From Mycolicibacterium neoaurum ATCC 25795 (lineage in GTDB: Bacteria > Actinomycetota > Actinomycetes > Mycobacteriales > Mycobacteriaceae): a stretch of DNA of 64,000 bases. Position 1 is the stretch's first letter, and each line of letters starts with the position of its first letter. The stretch spans positions 186,001 through 250,000 of the forward strand of contig NZ_JMDW01000005.1 in NCBI RefSeq assembly GCF_000691525.1, read 5' to 3'. Under the pieces are notes generated by a model. The model did no database searches, was not told where the DNA came from, and saw only the letters and a list, made by a program, of their open reading frames with translations. The translations under genes and the position numbers were made by a program. Below, in pieces: positions 10,270 to 19,362 of this stretch.

Positions 10270-11601
10270 TTGACACCCGAAGTGGAGGACGCCCTCGCGA
10301 CGATGGCGTCAGTGAACAACGAATTCTTCTACTGGATGTCCATCGCGCTGATGATGCTCATCCATGCCGGCTTCCTGGCCTACGAGGTCGGCGCGTCCCG
10401 GTCGAAGAACGTCCTGGCTACGGCAATGAAGAACCTGCTCGCCTTCGCGACCATCGTCGCATCGTTCTACTTCGTCGGCTGGTTCCTCTACAACGCCATG
10501 CCGAGTGGCTTCATCGAGTTCAACGACGCGGCCAAGGCCGCCTTGCCATGGGGCGACAACATGGGCCCCAACACCGCAGACTCCGCCAGCGGCATCTTCT
10601 GGGGCGCCTTCGCCCTTTTTGCGGCGACCACCGGCTCGATCATGTCCGGCGCTGTGCTCGAACGCATCCGGACCAGTGGCTTCCTCGTGCTGACCGTGTT
10701 GGTCGGCTCGGTCACCTGGATCATCGGCGCCGCCTGGGGGTGGCATGGCGCCGGCTGGATGCTCACCAAACTCGGCTTCCACGACGTGGGTGCTGCGGGC
10801 TGCGTGCACATGATCGCCGGCTTCGCGACGTTGGGCATCCTGATCAACCTGGGCCCGCGGATCGGACGGTTCGGCCCCGACGGCAAACCCGTCACCATCC
10901 GTCCGCACAATCTGCCGCTCACCATGCTCGGCCTGATGCTGATCTTCACCGGCTTCTTCGGCTTCCTGATGGGCTGCGTCATCTACGCCGGTGACGGCTT
11001 CGCCACCATCTACGCCAGCCCGACCACACTGAGCGCCTTCGCCTTCAACACTTTGATGGGTCTGGCCGGCGGGATCATCGGCGCCTACCTGACCTCCCGC
11101 GGTGAGCCCTTCTGGACCATCTCCGGCGGCCTGTGCGGCGTGATCGGCGTGGCATCGGGCATGGATCTGTACCACCCGGCGCTCGGGTTCGTCATCGCCT
11201 TCGGTGCAGGTGCGCTCGCGCCGTTCATCGGAAAGCTGTTGGAACGCTTCAAGATCGATGATGTGGTTGGTGCGGTCTCGGTTCATGGCGGGATCGGGAT
11301 GTACTCGGTCCTGATGGCCGGCGTGTTCCTGTCCGGATACCCGAACACCGACGGCAACCCGTCGGTATCGCTGTGGGGTCAGATGATCGGCGCGCTGGTG
11401 TTCGCCACGCTCGGCTTCGTCCCGACCTATGTCGTATCGCTACTGCTGAAGAAGGTCGGATTGTTGCGCATTCCGGCCGCCGTCGAGGAACAAGGGCTCG
11501 ATCTCAGTGAGGTTCCCGCGACGCCGTACCCCGAAGGCATTCCGGTCACCACCATGCCGCTCAACGGCGGCAAGGCATTGCTCATCGCGGAGGTGAAGTA
11601 G
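10270..11601 (+). CDS. amt: Divergent ammonium (Amt/MEP/Rh) transporter
   Basis: A 443-residue polytopic protein of the Amt family, with about 11 membrane helices. The start is TTG, supported by GGCGGAGG at 10257-10264 with a five-base gap. The pore histidines are present (His180 in GCVHMIAG and His339 in SVHGG), and the family block RSKNVLATAMKN and HNLPL are recognisable. The normally conserved WFGFN-x-GS segment is instead GFFGFLMGC (about 229-236), and a long N-terminal loop precedes helix 3. The substrate may therefore be an alkylamine rather than ammonium. A one-helix protein follows directly, and amine-oxidising genes converge downstream. Confidence 0.9.
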   Translation: MTPEVEDALATMASVNNEFFYWMSIALMMLIHAGFLAYEVGASRSKNVLATAMKNLLAFATIVASFYFVGWFLYNAMPSGFIEFNDAAKAALPWGDNMGPNTADSASGIFWGAFALFAATTGSIMSGAVLERIRTSGFLVLTVLVGSVTWIIGAAWGWHGAGWMLTKLGFHDVGAAGCVHMIAGFATLGILINLGPRIGRFGPDGKPVTIRPHNLPLTMLGLMLIFTGFFGFLMGCVIYAGDGFATIYASPTTLSAFAFNTLMGLAGGIIGAYLTSRGEPFWTISGGLCGVIGVASGMDLYHPALGFVIAFGAGALAPFIGKLLERFKIDDVVGAVSVHGGIGMYSVLMAGVFLSGYPNTDGNPSVSLWGQMIGALVFATLGFVPTYVVSLLLKKVGLLRIPAAVEEQGLDLSEVPATPYPEGIPVTTMPLNGGKALLIAEVK

Positions 11602-11820
11602 ATGTTCAGTCCCATCGAGAACTACGACGAAGCCGGTGTGGTGTTCACCTTCGGCGGATACTCGTTCGGTGTGTGGTTGTTCTTCATCCTCGCCGTGTTG
11701 CTGTTCGTCGGATTCTTCGTCCGGATGATCCAGCACGAGAACAAGGCCTACAAGGCGATCATCGAACACACTCCGGTGGAACCCGGACCGGCCGCCGAGG
11801 GGGAACCCACGGCGTACTGA
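11602..11820 (+). CDS. Small single-helix membrane protein after amt
   Basis: A 72-residue protein whose ATG directly follows the amt stop codon (TAG-ATG, no gap), so translation is probably coupled. It has one hydrophobic segment (YSFGVWLFFILAVLLFVGFFV, about residues 20-40) between an acidic N-terminus and a Pro/Glu-rich tail. I recognise no family. The gene position suggests a small partner subunit of the Amt channel; this is inference. It is too hydrophobic and too well placed to be a chance frame. Confidence 0.75.
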   Translation: MFSPIENYDEAGVVFTFGGYSFGVWLFFILAVLLFVGFFVRMIQHENKAYKAIIEHTPVEPGPAAEGEPTAY

Positions 11821-11838
11821 GTCGGCCCCACCACAGCA

Positions 11839-11876
11839 GAGAATGCCCGGATCGCAGAAGCGATTCGGGCATTCTC
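11839..11876. terminator. Bidirectional hairpin between amt partner and HODM gene
   Basis: GAGAATGCCCG (11839-11849) pairs perfectly with CGGGCATTCTC (11866-11876) across a 16-base loop. It sits between two convergent genes and can serve both strands. Confidence 0.7.
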
Positions 11877-11885
11877 GTGCGTGCG

Positions 11886-12875
11886 TCAGCCTGCCGCCTG
11901 CAGCCACCGCACGGCGCGGTCGCGGTAGCCGATGATGCCCTTGTAGTCGGCCATGTCATCGGGCAGATCGGCAAGCACCGCAGCGGTGCGTACCCGCCAT
12001 GGCTCCACCGCGGCGATATCGGCCAGCGGCAGCATGTAGGTGCGGATCAGGAAGCAGATCGCGCCGGACTCCGGTAACCGGATCAGATGCTGGACCTCGA
12101 CCCGTAGGTGGACGAGCCTGCCGAACTCCTCGTCGCCCACCTGGGTGATCATCACGCGATCCGGCCCCCAGTCGGGGTAACGCTCGGTGGAGACGTCGAG
12201 GCGGCGTCCGATGGTCAACGTCCAGTTGGTGCGCCGGTAGGTTTCGCCGGGCTGCAGCCGCATCAGGAACTCCCTTGCCCGAGTGATCACCCCGGTAGCC
12301 CGCAACCGCGGGACCGGACCGTGGATCTCCAGGAACGACATCCCGACGTCGAAGCCGAACGACCAGTCGGCAGCGAAGGTCACCACTCCCGCGTCGCCGA
12401 ACAGATCGCCCTCGCGCTGGTCCAGCAGCACGATGTCCTCCTGGACCTGACCGGCGATATAAGCCAGCGGCTCGACCGGAAGCGAACTGTCATCGCCGAT
12501 GGCGAAGGTCTGCTCGATACCCAATCGCTGGTTTCGCCAACGCCAACGATCTCCGTCACGGCTCAATGACATGCTGTCGGGATAGGCGGCCGCCAGCTCC
12601 CGCATCAGCGTCATCATCACATCCCAGCACGCCGGCCGCATATGCGGCAGCACCGCGTACCTGGACGGGTCGGCCGCGAGAACCGCTGCCCGCTCGGCCA
12701 ATTCATGTTCGTACTCGCTGTCGATATCGACCACTCGCTCGCCCCAGCGGCCCGCCGGGGTGGTGACCGGCGCGCCCGCCGGTTCCACGTTCGTCGTGTA
12801 GCGGTAGCTGTCCGCCGAGAACGGGTAGGGGAAGGTCTCGATCAGGTCGGTCGAGGAGATCATCTCGGTTGTCAC
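11886..12875 (-). CDS. Haem-dependent oxidative N-demethylase (HODM/DUF3445) subunit
   Basis: A 329-residue protein of the DUF3445/HODM-alpha family, haem proteins that oxidatively demethylate secondary amines such as dimethylamine. The family N-terminus is visible (FPYPFSADSYRYTTNVEPAG), as are the central FAADWSFGFDVGMSFLEIHGPVP and RTNW segments. The start overlaps the stop of the reductase gene by four bases, making the last gene of a translationally coupled trio. With the reductase and the DmmA-like protein it would form a dimethylamine-monooxygenase-type complex. The substrate is inferred from family and neighbours; haem ligands were not identified. Confidence 0.85.
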   Translation of the reverse strand: MTTEMISSTDLIETFPYPFSADSYRYTTNVEPAGAPVTTPAGRWGERVVDIDSEYEHELAERAAVLAADPSRYAVLPHMRPACWDVMMTLMRELAAAYPDSMSLSRDGDRWRWRNQRLGIEQTFAIGDDSSLPVEPLAYIAGQVQEDIVLLDQREGDLFGDAGVVTFAADWSFGFDVGMSFLEIHGPVPRLRATGVITRAREFLMRLQPGETYRRTNWTLTIGRRLDVSTERYPDWGPDRVMITQVGDEEFGRLVHLRVEVQHLIRLPESGAICFLIRTYMLPLADIAAVEPWRVRTAAVLADLPDDMADYKGIIGYRDRAVRWLQAAG

Positions 12876-13807
12876 AACGCCACCTCCAGTGTTTCACCGT
12901 CACCGCGAGACACGCACGCCATCAGCGTGTCGCCCGCTTGCTTGTCTTCGTCGCCGAGAAAGAGGTCACGATGGGTGATCGCGCCGCCGGCCACCGGTAT
13001 CCGGCATTCACCGCATACGCCCTTGCGGCACAGGTTGGGAACGTCGAATCCACGGCGTTCCAACGCCTCGAGCAGCGACACCCCCGATTCGACGATGAAC
13101 TGCTCCCCGGTCGAGGTGATCCTCGCGGTGAAGGGTTCGCCGGGGTCCAGTGCGGCGGAACCGAAGTGCTCGAGATGTATCCGGCTGTCCGGCCAGCCGA
13201 GTTCGACGGCCGTTGCCGTGACATCGGCGATGAATGCGGTGGGGCCACACACGTAGAGGTGCGCGCCGAACGGCTGGCCGGCAAGGGCGGTGCGCAGTGC
13301 CGTGTCGAATCCGGCCCGGCCGGTATGGATCGACACATCGTCGGCGAGCCGGGTGACGGTGTCGACGTGCACCGCACGCCCGGGTCGGTGGACATACAGC
13401 AGCTCGGTGTGACGGCCCCATACGCGCGCCGACCGCAGGTGCGACACCATCGGCGTGATGCCGATGCCCGCGGCGACGAGTAGGTGCTTGCGGGCCCGCA
13501 GTACCGGCGCGAAGGCACTGCGCGGCAGACTGGCGATCACGGTGTCGCCGAGGGCGACCCGGTCATGTAGCCACAGCGAGCCGCCGGATCCGTTGTCGCA
13601 CCGGAGCACGGAAATTTCGTAGGAACACGGCACAGTGCCGTCCCCGGTCAGGGAGTAGGCGTTGGCGACCGCGCCACATTCCAGCACGATGTGGCTGCCC
13701 GGGGTGAAGGACGGCAGCGGCGCGCCGTCGGGATCGCTCAGCGTCAACGTCCGGACGTCCTCGATGCTGTCATCGATGGCGGTGACGACGAGCTTGAGGG
13801 TTCTCAT
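12872..13807 (-). CDS. PDR/VanB-type flavin reductase with 2Fe-2S domain
   Basis: A 311-residue electron-transfer protein with the phthalate-dioxygenase-reductase order: an N-terminal flavin-binding barrel (about 1-100), an NAD(P)H domain (about 105-220) and a C-terminal plant-type [2Fe-2S] ferredoxin. The ferredoxin cysteines are Cys260, 265, 268 and 298 (CRKGVCGEC...MAC). It overlaps the DmmA-like gene upstream and the HODM gene downstream by four bases each. It most likely passes electrons from NAD(P)H to the HODM haem subunit. Confidence 0.9.
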   Translation of the reverse strand: MRTLKLVVTAIDDSIEDVRTLTLSDPDGAPLPSFTPGSHIVLECGAVANAYSLTGDGTVPCSYEISVLRCDNGSGGSLWLHDRVALGDTVIASLPRSAFAPVLRARKHLLVAAGIGITPMVSHLRSARVWGRHTELLYVHRPGRAVHVDTVTRLADDVSIHTGRAGFDTALRTALAGQPFGAHLYVCGPTAFIADVTATAVELGWPDSRIHLEHFGSAALDPGEPFTARITSTGEQFIVESGVSLLEALERRGFDVPNLCRKGVCGECRIPVAGGAITHRDLFLGDEDKQAGDTLMACVSRGDGETLEVAL

Positions 13808-14337
13808 GCTGGCATCTCCTCGGCATCGGCCATGAATCCGAGGTAGTTGCCGCGTCGTCGTGAAACGTGATAGTAGACAGGTAGATTACGGCCACAACCG
13901 GCACACGGCGTGACATCCTCCAGGTCCACCACGACGTGGTTGACGGTCGAGCAGTGCACGCACTGCACCGATCGCGCAGCCACCTCGGTGCTGGCGAACG
14001 TCATCTCGTCATCGGCGACGCCGAGTGACACCGCCTCGGCCCGCAGTGCCAGGCAGGCGCGTGCGGGACCGGCCACCATCAGCCGCCAGCCAACCGCCGC
14101 GTCGGCCAGGTCGGTCCGCAGCGCGGCGACGGCGTCGGCGATATCGGTGGCACGGTACATCCGCACCGCCGATTCCGCTGCCGCCGAGGCGATCTGACGC
14201 CGCCACTCGTGAGCCACTGCGATGGCTGCAGAATCGAAGGTGATGAGGGTCCAGGATCGTCCCCCGATATCGGCCGGCGGTGTGGTGGGCGCGATGGCAC
14301 AGCCGGGCACACTGGTCACGTCCAGTTCGGGTTTCAT
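13804..14337 (-). CDS. DmmA-like subunit of dimethylamine monooxygenase
   Basis: A 177-residue protein resembling the DmmA-like family. A C-terminal four-cysteine knuckle (Cys126, 129, 145, 148: CVHC...CAGC) probably binds iron or zinc, and is followed by the conserved tail YYHVSRRRGNYLGFMADAEE. ATG 14337 was chosen because it gives the family N-terminus and AAAGGGG precedes it; upstream sequence is antisense to the monooxygenase gene. It is the first gene of the trio with reductase and HODM. The role as an electron-relay or assembly subunit is inferred. Confidence 0.75.
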   Translation of the reverse strand: MKPELDVTSVPGCAIAPTTPPADIGGRSWTLITFDSAAIAVAHEWRRQIASAAAESAVRMYRATDIADAVAALRTDLADAAVGWRLMVAGPARACLALRAEAVSLGVADDEMTFASTEVAARSVQCVHCSTVNHVVVDLEDVTPCAGCGRNLPVYYHVSRRRGNYLGFMADAEEMPA

Positions 14338-14435
14338 GAGCCCCTTTCGGTCACCACGAGTTGACTGAGTTGCCTTTGAGGAAACCAGGTGTGCGTTTCG
14401 TCGGTGTGACCCGAATGTCTCGGCTTGTTGACACC

Positions 14436-14441
14436 TACGCT
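14436..14441 (+). promoter_or_regulatory. Candidate -10 box for a leaderless FAD-monooxygenase mRNA
   Basis: TACGCT fits the mycobacterial TANNNT -10 pattern and ends seven bases before the ATG at 14449. Transcription would start at the A of the start codon. No good Shine-Dalgarno sequence precedes this ATG, in line with a leaderless transcript. Confidence 0.35.
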
Positions 14442-14448
14442 CGGGGCC

Positions 14449-15603
14449 ATGCCACAGCGCTTCCTCGTCGTCGGCGCCGGGATCGCCGGCTTGGCCACCG
14501 CCGTCGCGTTGCGCCGGGTCGGTCACGACGTGCGGGTCATCGAGGGACGCGCCGAAAGCGAGGTCGGGACCGGGGCGGGCATCAGCATCTGGCCCAACGC
14601 GCTCGCCGCGCTCGATGTCCTCGGATTGGGTGATGAGGTCCGCGCGGCCGGTGGTCGGGTCGGCGCCGGCGCGGTCCGCTGGTGCGACGGCCGGTGGTTG
14701 CGGCGTCCGGCCACCGACCGGATGGTGCGAGCACTCGGCGAACCGCTCGTGGTGATCCACCGCCGAGCGCTGACGGACATCCTGGCCGCGGCACTGCCCA
14801 CAGGCACCGTGACATATGACTGCACGGCGGCACGGTTGCAGCTGACACCGGGGGCCGCCGGGGTCGTGCTGTCCGATGGCGCGGTGCTCGACGCAGACGC
14901 GGTCATCGGAGCCGATGGTGTCGATTCGATTGTCGCCCGCCACCTCAACGGGACTCTGGCGAAGCGTTACGCCGGGTACACCGCCTGGCGCGGTATCGCC
15001 GAGCACGCGCTGGAACCGGACCTCGCCGGCGAGACGATGGGACCTGGGCTCGAGGTCGGCCACGTTCCGTTGGGCTCTCGCCACACCTATTGGTTCGCCA
15101 CCCAGCGCGCGCCCAGGGGCGCCTTCGCACCAGACGGCGAGTTGGCTCACCTACAGAGAGTGTTCGGCGGGTGGCCGGAGCCCATTCCCGCGCTGTTGGC
15201 CGCGACCGACCCCGCGGCGGTATTGCGCAATGACCTCTACGACCGCGCGCGTGCCCGCCGATGGTCGAGCGGACGGGTGGTCATCATCGGAGATGCCGCC
15301 CACCCGATGCGCCCCCACCTGGGACAGGGCGGATGTCAGGGCCTGGAGGATGCGGCCATCCTGGCCGCCATGACCGCCGGGGGCGCCGATCTTCCGGCGG
15401 CCTTCGCCAGGTTCGCGGCGTTCCGCGGCCGACGGGTACGCGCACTAGTCGGCGAGGCGCGCACGATCGGGCAGATCGTCAACCTGCGGCCCGCGCTGCT
15501 GAGCGCGGCGGCCAGTCGGGCGTCGACGTTGGTGCCGGAGGTCCTGCTGGCCCGGCACCTGGCGAGCATCGCGGGGCGCTGGGCATTCGTCATGCCGGAC
15601 TAG
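14449..15603 (+). CDS. FAD-dependent monooxygenase (salicylate-hydroxylase-like)
   Basis: A 384-residue flavoprotein of the class A aromatic hydroxylase family. It has the dinucleotide-binding GAGIAG (residues 9-14), the DG motif GADGVDS and the GD motif VVIIGDAAHPMRPHLGQGG, which contacts the FAD ribityl chain. The ATG at 14449 puts the Rossmann fold right at the N-terminus; an in-frame start 24 bases upstream is less likely. It is divergent from the DmmA-like operon and convergent with rpf. The substrate is unknown, and a link to the amine block is only positional. Confidence 0.88.
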   Translation: MPQRFLVVGAGIAGLATAVALRRVGHDVRVIEGRAESEVGTGAGISIWPNALAALDVLGLGDEVRAAGGRVGAGAVRWCDGRWLRRPATDRMVRALGEPLVVIHRRALTDILAAALPTGTVTYDCTAARLQLTPGAAGVVLSDGAVLDADAVIGADGVDSIVARHLNGTLAKRYAGYTAWRGIAEHALEPDLAGETMGPGLEVGHVPLGSRHTYWFATQRAPRGAFAPDGELAHLQRVFGGWPEPIPALLAATDPAAVLRNDLYDRARARRWSSGRVVIIGDAAHPMRPHLGQGGCQGLEDAAILAAMTAGGADLPAAFARFAAFRGRRVRALVGEARTIGQIVNLRPALLSAAASRASTLVPEVLLARHLASIAGRWAFVMPD

Positions 15604-15619
15604 GTGAACCGACGGGTCG

Positions 15620-16228
<609 letters not shown>

Positions 16229-16283
16229 TTACGCAGGGGGCGGAAGTTTTAGCAGTTCCTTATGTGACGACAGGTATTTGTGA

Positions 16284-16322
16284 GAAAACAATGGCGCCGG
16301 GCGTAAAGCCCAGCGCCATTGT
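16284..16322 (-). terminator. Intrinsic terminator after the second rpf gene
   Basis: On the minus strand, ACAATGGCGC pairs with GCGCCATTGT (16313-16322 with 16288-16297). Inside, GGGC pairs with GCCC around a TTTAC loop. A short U-run (TTTTCTC) follows. This is a full intrinsic terminator, uncommon in mycobacteria, and lies about 20 bases past the 16342 stop codon. Confidence 0.8.
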
Positions 16323-16341
16323 CGAAAATCGGTTATGTAAT

Positions 16342-16819
<478 letters not shown>

Positions 16820-17703
16820 ACGACCAGCGAGCGCTCAGCGCCTCGCATCGGCCCACTCACACGCAGATGCTTGGATATGAAATTGTTTGCTCCAGCGGAG
16901 TTGAAAATGAACGTACAAAAGTCCGAAGACGAAGTCACTTCGGTGTCGAACGTGTCGCGTTCAGATCACAGGATGATCACGGCGGCTCGAAATCCGTAAC
17001 TGCGCAGGTCAGCCTGGAAATCGCAGCGGCAGGCTAAACCGCAGGTCGAGACACCATTGGTGGGGCAGATCACATGCTTTTTGTGGCCCCGACCACATAT
17101 TTGTGGGCCCCATGCGCTCGTTTTCGACCCGCGTGCGGTTTGTGTACCCGATATCACCGTTCCCGACACCCGCCCCACAGGTCGGTTCACGGGCTGTTCG
17201 CTACACATCACCCTATCTCCGGACACCGAGGACGGCCTATAAACCGTTGTCCTACAATGGTTTACGTATATCCTGCCACAGGAGCCAACCACCGCTAGGC
17301 ACAGCATGATTGGCACGTCACGGATCGAAAATTTCGTTGCCGCAATGTGTTTCACTGAATGTCGATCAGACTTCGAAGTGGCCAGCTCCACGCGGCGGCG
17401 CGAGGAGGACACTCGGCCACATTCGGCGCGCACAGGCAGCCGGGTCGATTTCGAGCAACCGCGAAATCCGGCCTGCCGAAAGCCAGTTCACACACCCACC
17501 TTTATCGATGGAAGCGCCTGCGCTACAGCAGATCTCACGCCCTCAAGGCTGCGATACGCAAGCATGCGAGTAAAAGCCGCACTGGAATTATCACACTTTC
17601 GGTTGCATGACATTGGCGCTGATGACGCCCGCAATGAGTCTTGTAATCGAATTCGGCCGCAAAGCCGCTTTAATTGCGAATTTGCTGGGTCCGGTGATAC
17701 AGC
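16820..17703. other. About 0.9 kb without a recognisable gene
   Basis: This stretch between rpf and mobA has shorter frames, lower GC and none of the codon pattern of its neighbours. I see no protein family, tRNA or IS end. It holds an operator-like palindrome (17240-17264), TGTGG/CCACA inverted repeats at 17082-17106, and presumably the distal promoter of the rpf gene. A minus-strand frame of 155 codons (16966-17433) has no signal or domain. Confidence 0.55.
17240..17264. repeat. 25-bp operator-like palindrome
   Basis: TAAACCGTTGT (17240-17250) and ACAATGGTTTA (17254-17264) are inverted copies with one mismatch, separated by CCT. The dyad is the size of a transcription-factor operator. It lies in the gene-free stretch upstream of rpf. 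Confidence 0.5.
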
Positions 17704-18273
17704 TCAGACTTGCAGGTCATCCGGAGAGTTGACATTGGTGAGCGCGCGCTGGGGCTCGGTGACGATGCGCTGGGTGTCGACGGCATCGACAAGGGCCCGC
17801 ATGCTGCGCTCTCCCCCGGCCACCAGATCATCGGCGACGCCTGCCAACGAGGTGCGATAGAGCCCGGCGAGATAGTGGTCACGGCCATCCCAGACCAGCA
17901 CCACGGCGGCCTGGGTCGTCGCCGCGGGCTCCAACAGCTCGTCGATGAATGCCGCTGTCAAGTGAGGCATGTCCACCGCACACACGAAGGCCCACTCGGC
18001 GCCGGCGGCGGCAGCAGCGCGCAGACCCCTGGCGGTCGCGAGCAACGGGCCAAGGCCGCGCACTTCGTCGCGCAGGACCTGGGCGGGCACAGTCGGCAAC
18101 GCCTGACCGGGCGCCGCCACGACAAAAACCGGATCACAGCGGGCCGCCACGGTGTCGACGACGCGCTCGACCAGCGTGCGTCCCTCGAACACCAGGGTCG
18201 CCTTGTCGCGGCCCATCCGCCGCGACGCACCACCGGCCAGGACGACGGCGGCCGGTGCTGTGCGCGTGGTCAC
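17704..18273 (-). CDS. mobA: Molybdenum cofactor guanylyltransferase
   Basis: Joins GMP to molybdopterin to make the bis-MGD cofactor of enzymes of the DMSO-reductase/formate-dehydrogenase family. The 189-residue protein has the nucleotidyltransferase signature [15 protein letters not shown] (about 11-25) and the Mg-binding VDMPHL segment. It starts nine bases after korB stops, so it is the third gene of a korA-korB-mobA group. The FdhF-type enzyme and fdhD at 40-43 kb are likely users of the cofactor. Confidence 0.92.
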   Translation of the reverse strand: MTTRTAPAAVVLAGGASRRMGRDKATLVFEGRTLVERVVDTVAARCDPVFVVAAPGQALPTVPAQVLRDEVRGLGPLLATARGLRAAAAAGAEWAFVCAVDMPHLTAAFIDELLEPAATTQAAVVLVWDGRDHYLAGLYRTSLAGVADDLVAGGERSMRALVDAVDTQRIVTEPQRALTNVNSPDDLQV

Positions 18274-18282
18274 ACCAGCAGG

Positions 18283-19362
18283 TTAGTCCACCGACCAGGT
18301 GTCTTTACCGCGAAGCAGCGATTGCAGCGCGGCCGTGTCGTGCACCTTGGCTTCCCGTGCGGCGGCAACCTGCTGACGGGCAGCATCGTCGTAGGTGGGC
18401 TTGTTCACCTGCCGGAAAATGCCCATGACCATGTGATCCAGGTTCTGCTCGCTCAGGCGCGACAGCGCAAAGGCGTAGGCCGGATCGTCGATGGTCGCGT
18501 CGTGCACCACGATCTGATCGGCAGGCACATCGGCGGTTTTGGCGATCTCCAGCCCGAAACCGGACTTCACCACGGCGTATTCACCGTCGGCACCGAACGT
18601 GATCGGCTCACCGTGGGTGATGTTGATCAGCCGGTCCTCGGCACCCTCCTTGCGCAGGGCGTCGAACGAGCCATCGTTGAAGATCGGGCAGTCCTGCATG
18701 ATCTCGACCAGGGCGGCGCCCCGGTGCTGCGCGGCACCGCGCAACACCTCGGTCAGACCCTTGCGATCGGAGTCCAGCGCACGGCCGACGAAGGTGGCCT
18801 CGGCGCCCAGCGCCAGCGACACCGGGTTGAACGGATAGTCCAGCGAGCCCATCGGGGTCGACTTGGTGACCTTGCCGACCTCGGAGGTCGGCGAGTACTG
18901 GCCCTTGGTCAGACCGTAGATCCGGTTGTTGAACAACAGGATGGTGATGTTGATGTTGCGGCGCAGCGCATGGATCAGGTGGTTGCCGCCGATGGACAGC
19001 GAGTCGCCGTCACCGGTGACGACCCACACCGAGAGGTCCTCGCGGGCGAGCGCCAGGCCGGTGGCGATGGTCGGCGCGCGGCCGTGGATCGAGTGGAACC
19101 CGTAGGTCTCCAGGTAGTACGGGAACCGGCTGGAGCAGCCGATACCGCTGACGAACGCGATGTTCTCGCGCCGCAGGCCCAACTCGGGCAGGAAGTTACG
19201 GATGGTGTTGAGGATGACGTAGTCACCGCAGCCGGGGCACCAGCGGACCTCCTGGTCACTGGTGAAGTCCTTGCCCTTCTGCGGCTGGTCCGTGGTCGGC
19301 ACCAGCGCCGTCTTGCTGAGGGCTTCGGTCAGGCCCAGATCAGAGCCAACTAGGTCGGTCAT
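18283..19362 (-). CDS. korB: 2-oxoacid:ferredoxin oxidoreductase, beta subunit
   Basis: The thiamine-diphosphate-binding beta subunit (359 residues) of 2-oxoglutarate:ferredoxin oxidoreductase, the CoA-dependent alternative to 2-oxoglutarate dehydrogenase in the mycobacterial TCA cycle. It contains WCPGCGDY near residue 42 (iron-sulfur/TPP region), SRFPYY and the TPP/Mg motif TGDGDSLSIGGNHL. The start overlaps the korA stop by four bases. No ferredoxin gene adjoins it. Confidence 0.96.
   Translation of the reverse strand: MTDLVGSDLGLTEALSKTALVPTTDQPQKGKDFTSDQEVRWCPGCGDYVILNTIRNFLPELGLRRENIAFVSGIGCSSRFPYYLETYGFHSIHGRAPTIATGLALAREDLSVWVVTGDGDSLSIGGNHLIHALRRNINITILLFNNRIYGLTKGQYSPTSEVGKVTKSTPMGSLDYPFNPVSLALGAEATFVGRALDSDRKGLTEVLRGAAQHRGAALVEIMQDCPIFNDGSFDALRKEGAEDRLINITHGEPITFGADGEYAVVKSGFGLEIAKTADVPADQIVVHDATIDDPAYAFALSRLSEQNLDHMVMGIFRQVNKPTYDDAARQQVAAAREAKVHDTAALQSLLRGKDTWSVD

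Noticed and set aside
16966..17433. A 155-codon minus-strand frame upstream of rpf
   Set aside because: No domain, no signal peptide, codon use unlike the neighbours and no ribosome-binding site.
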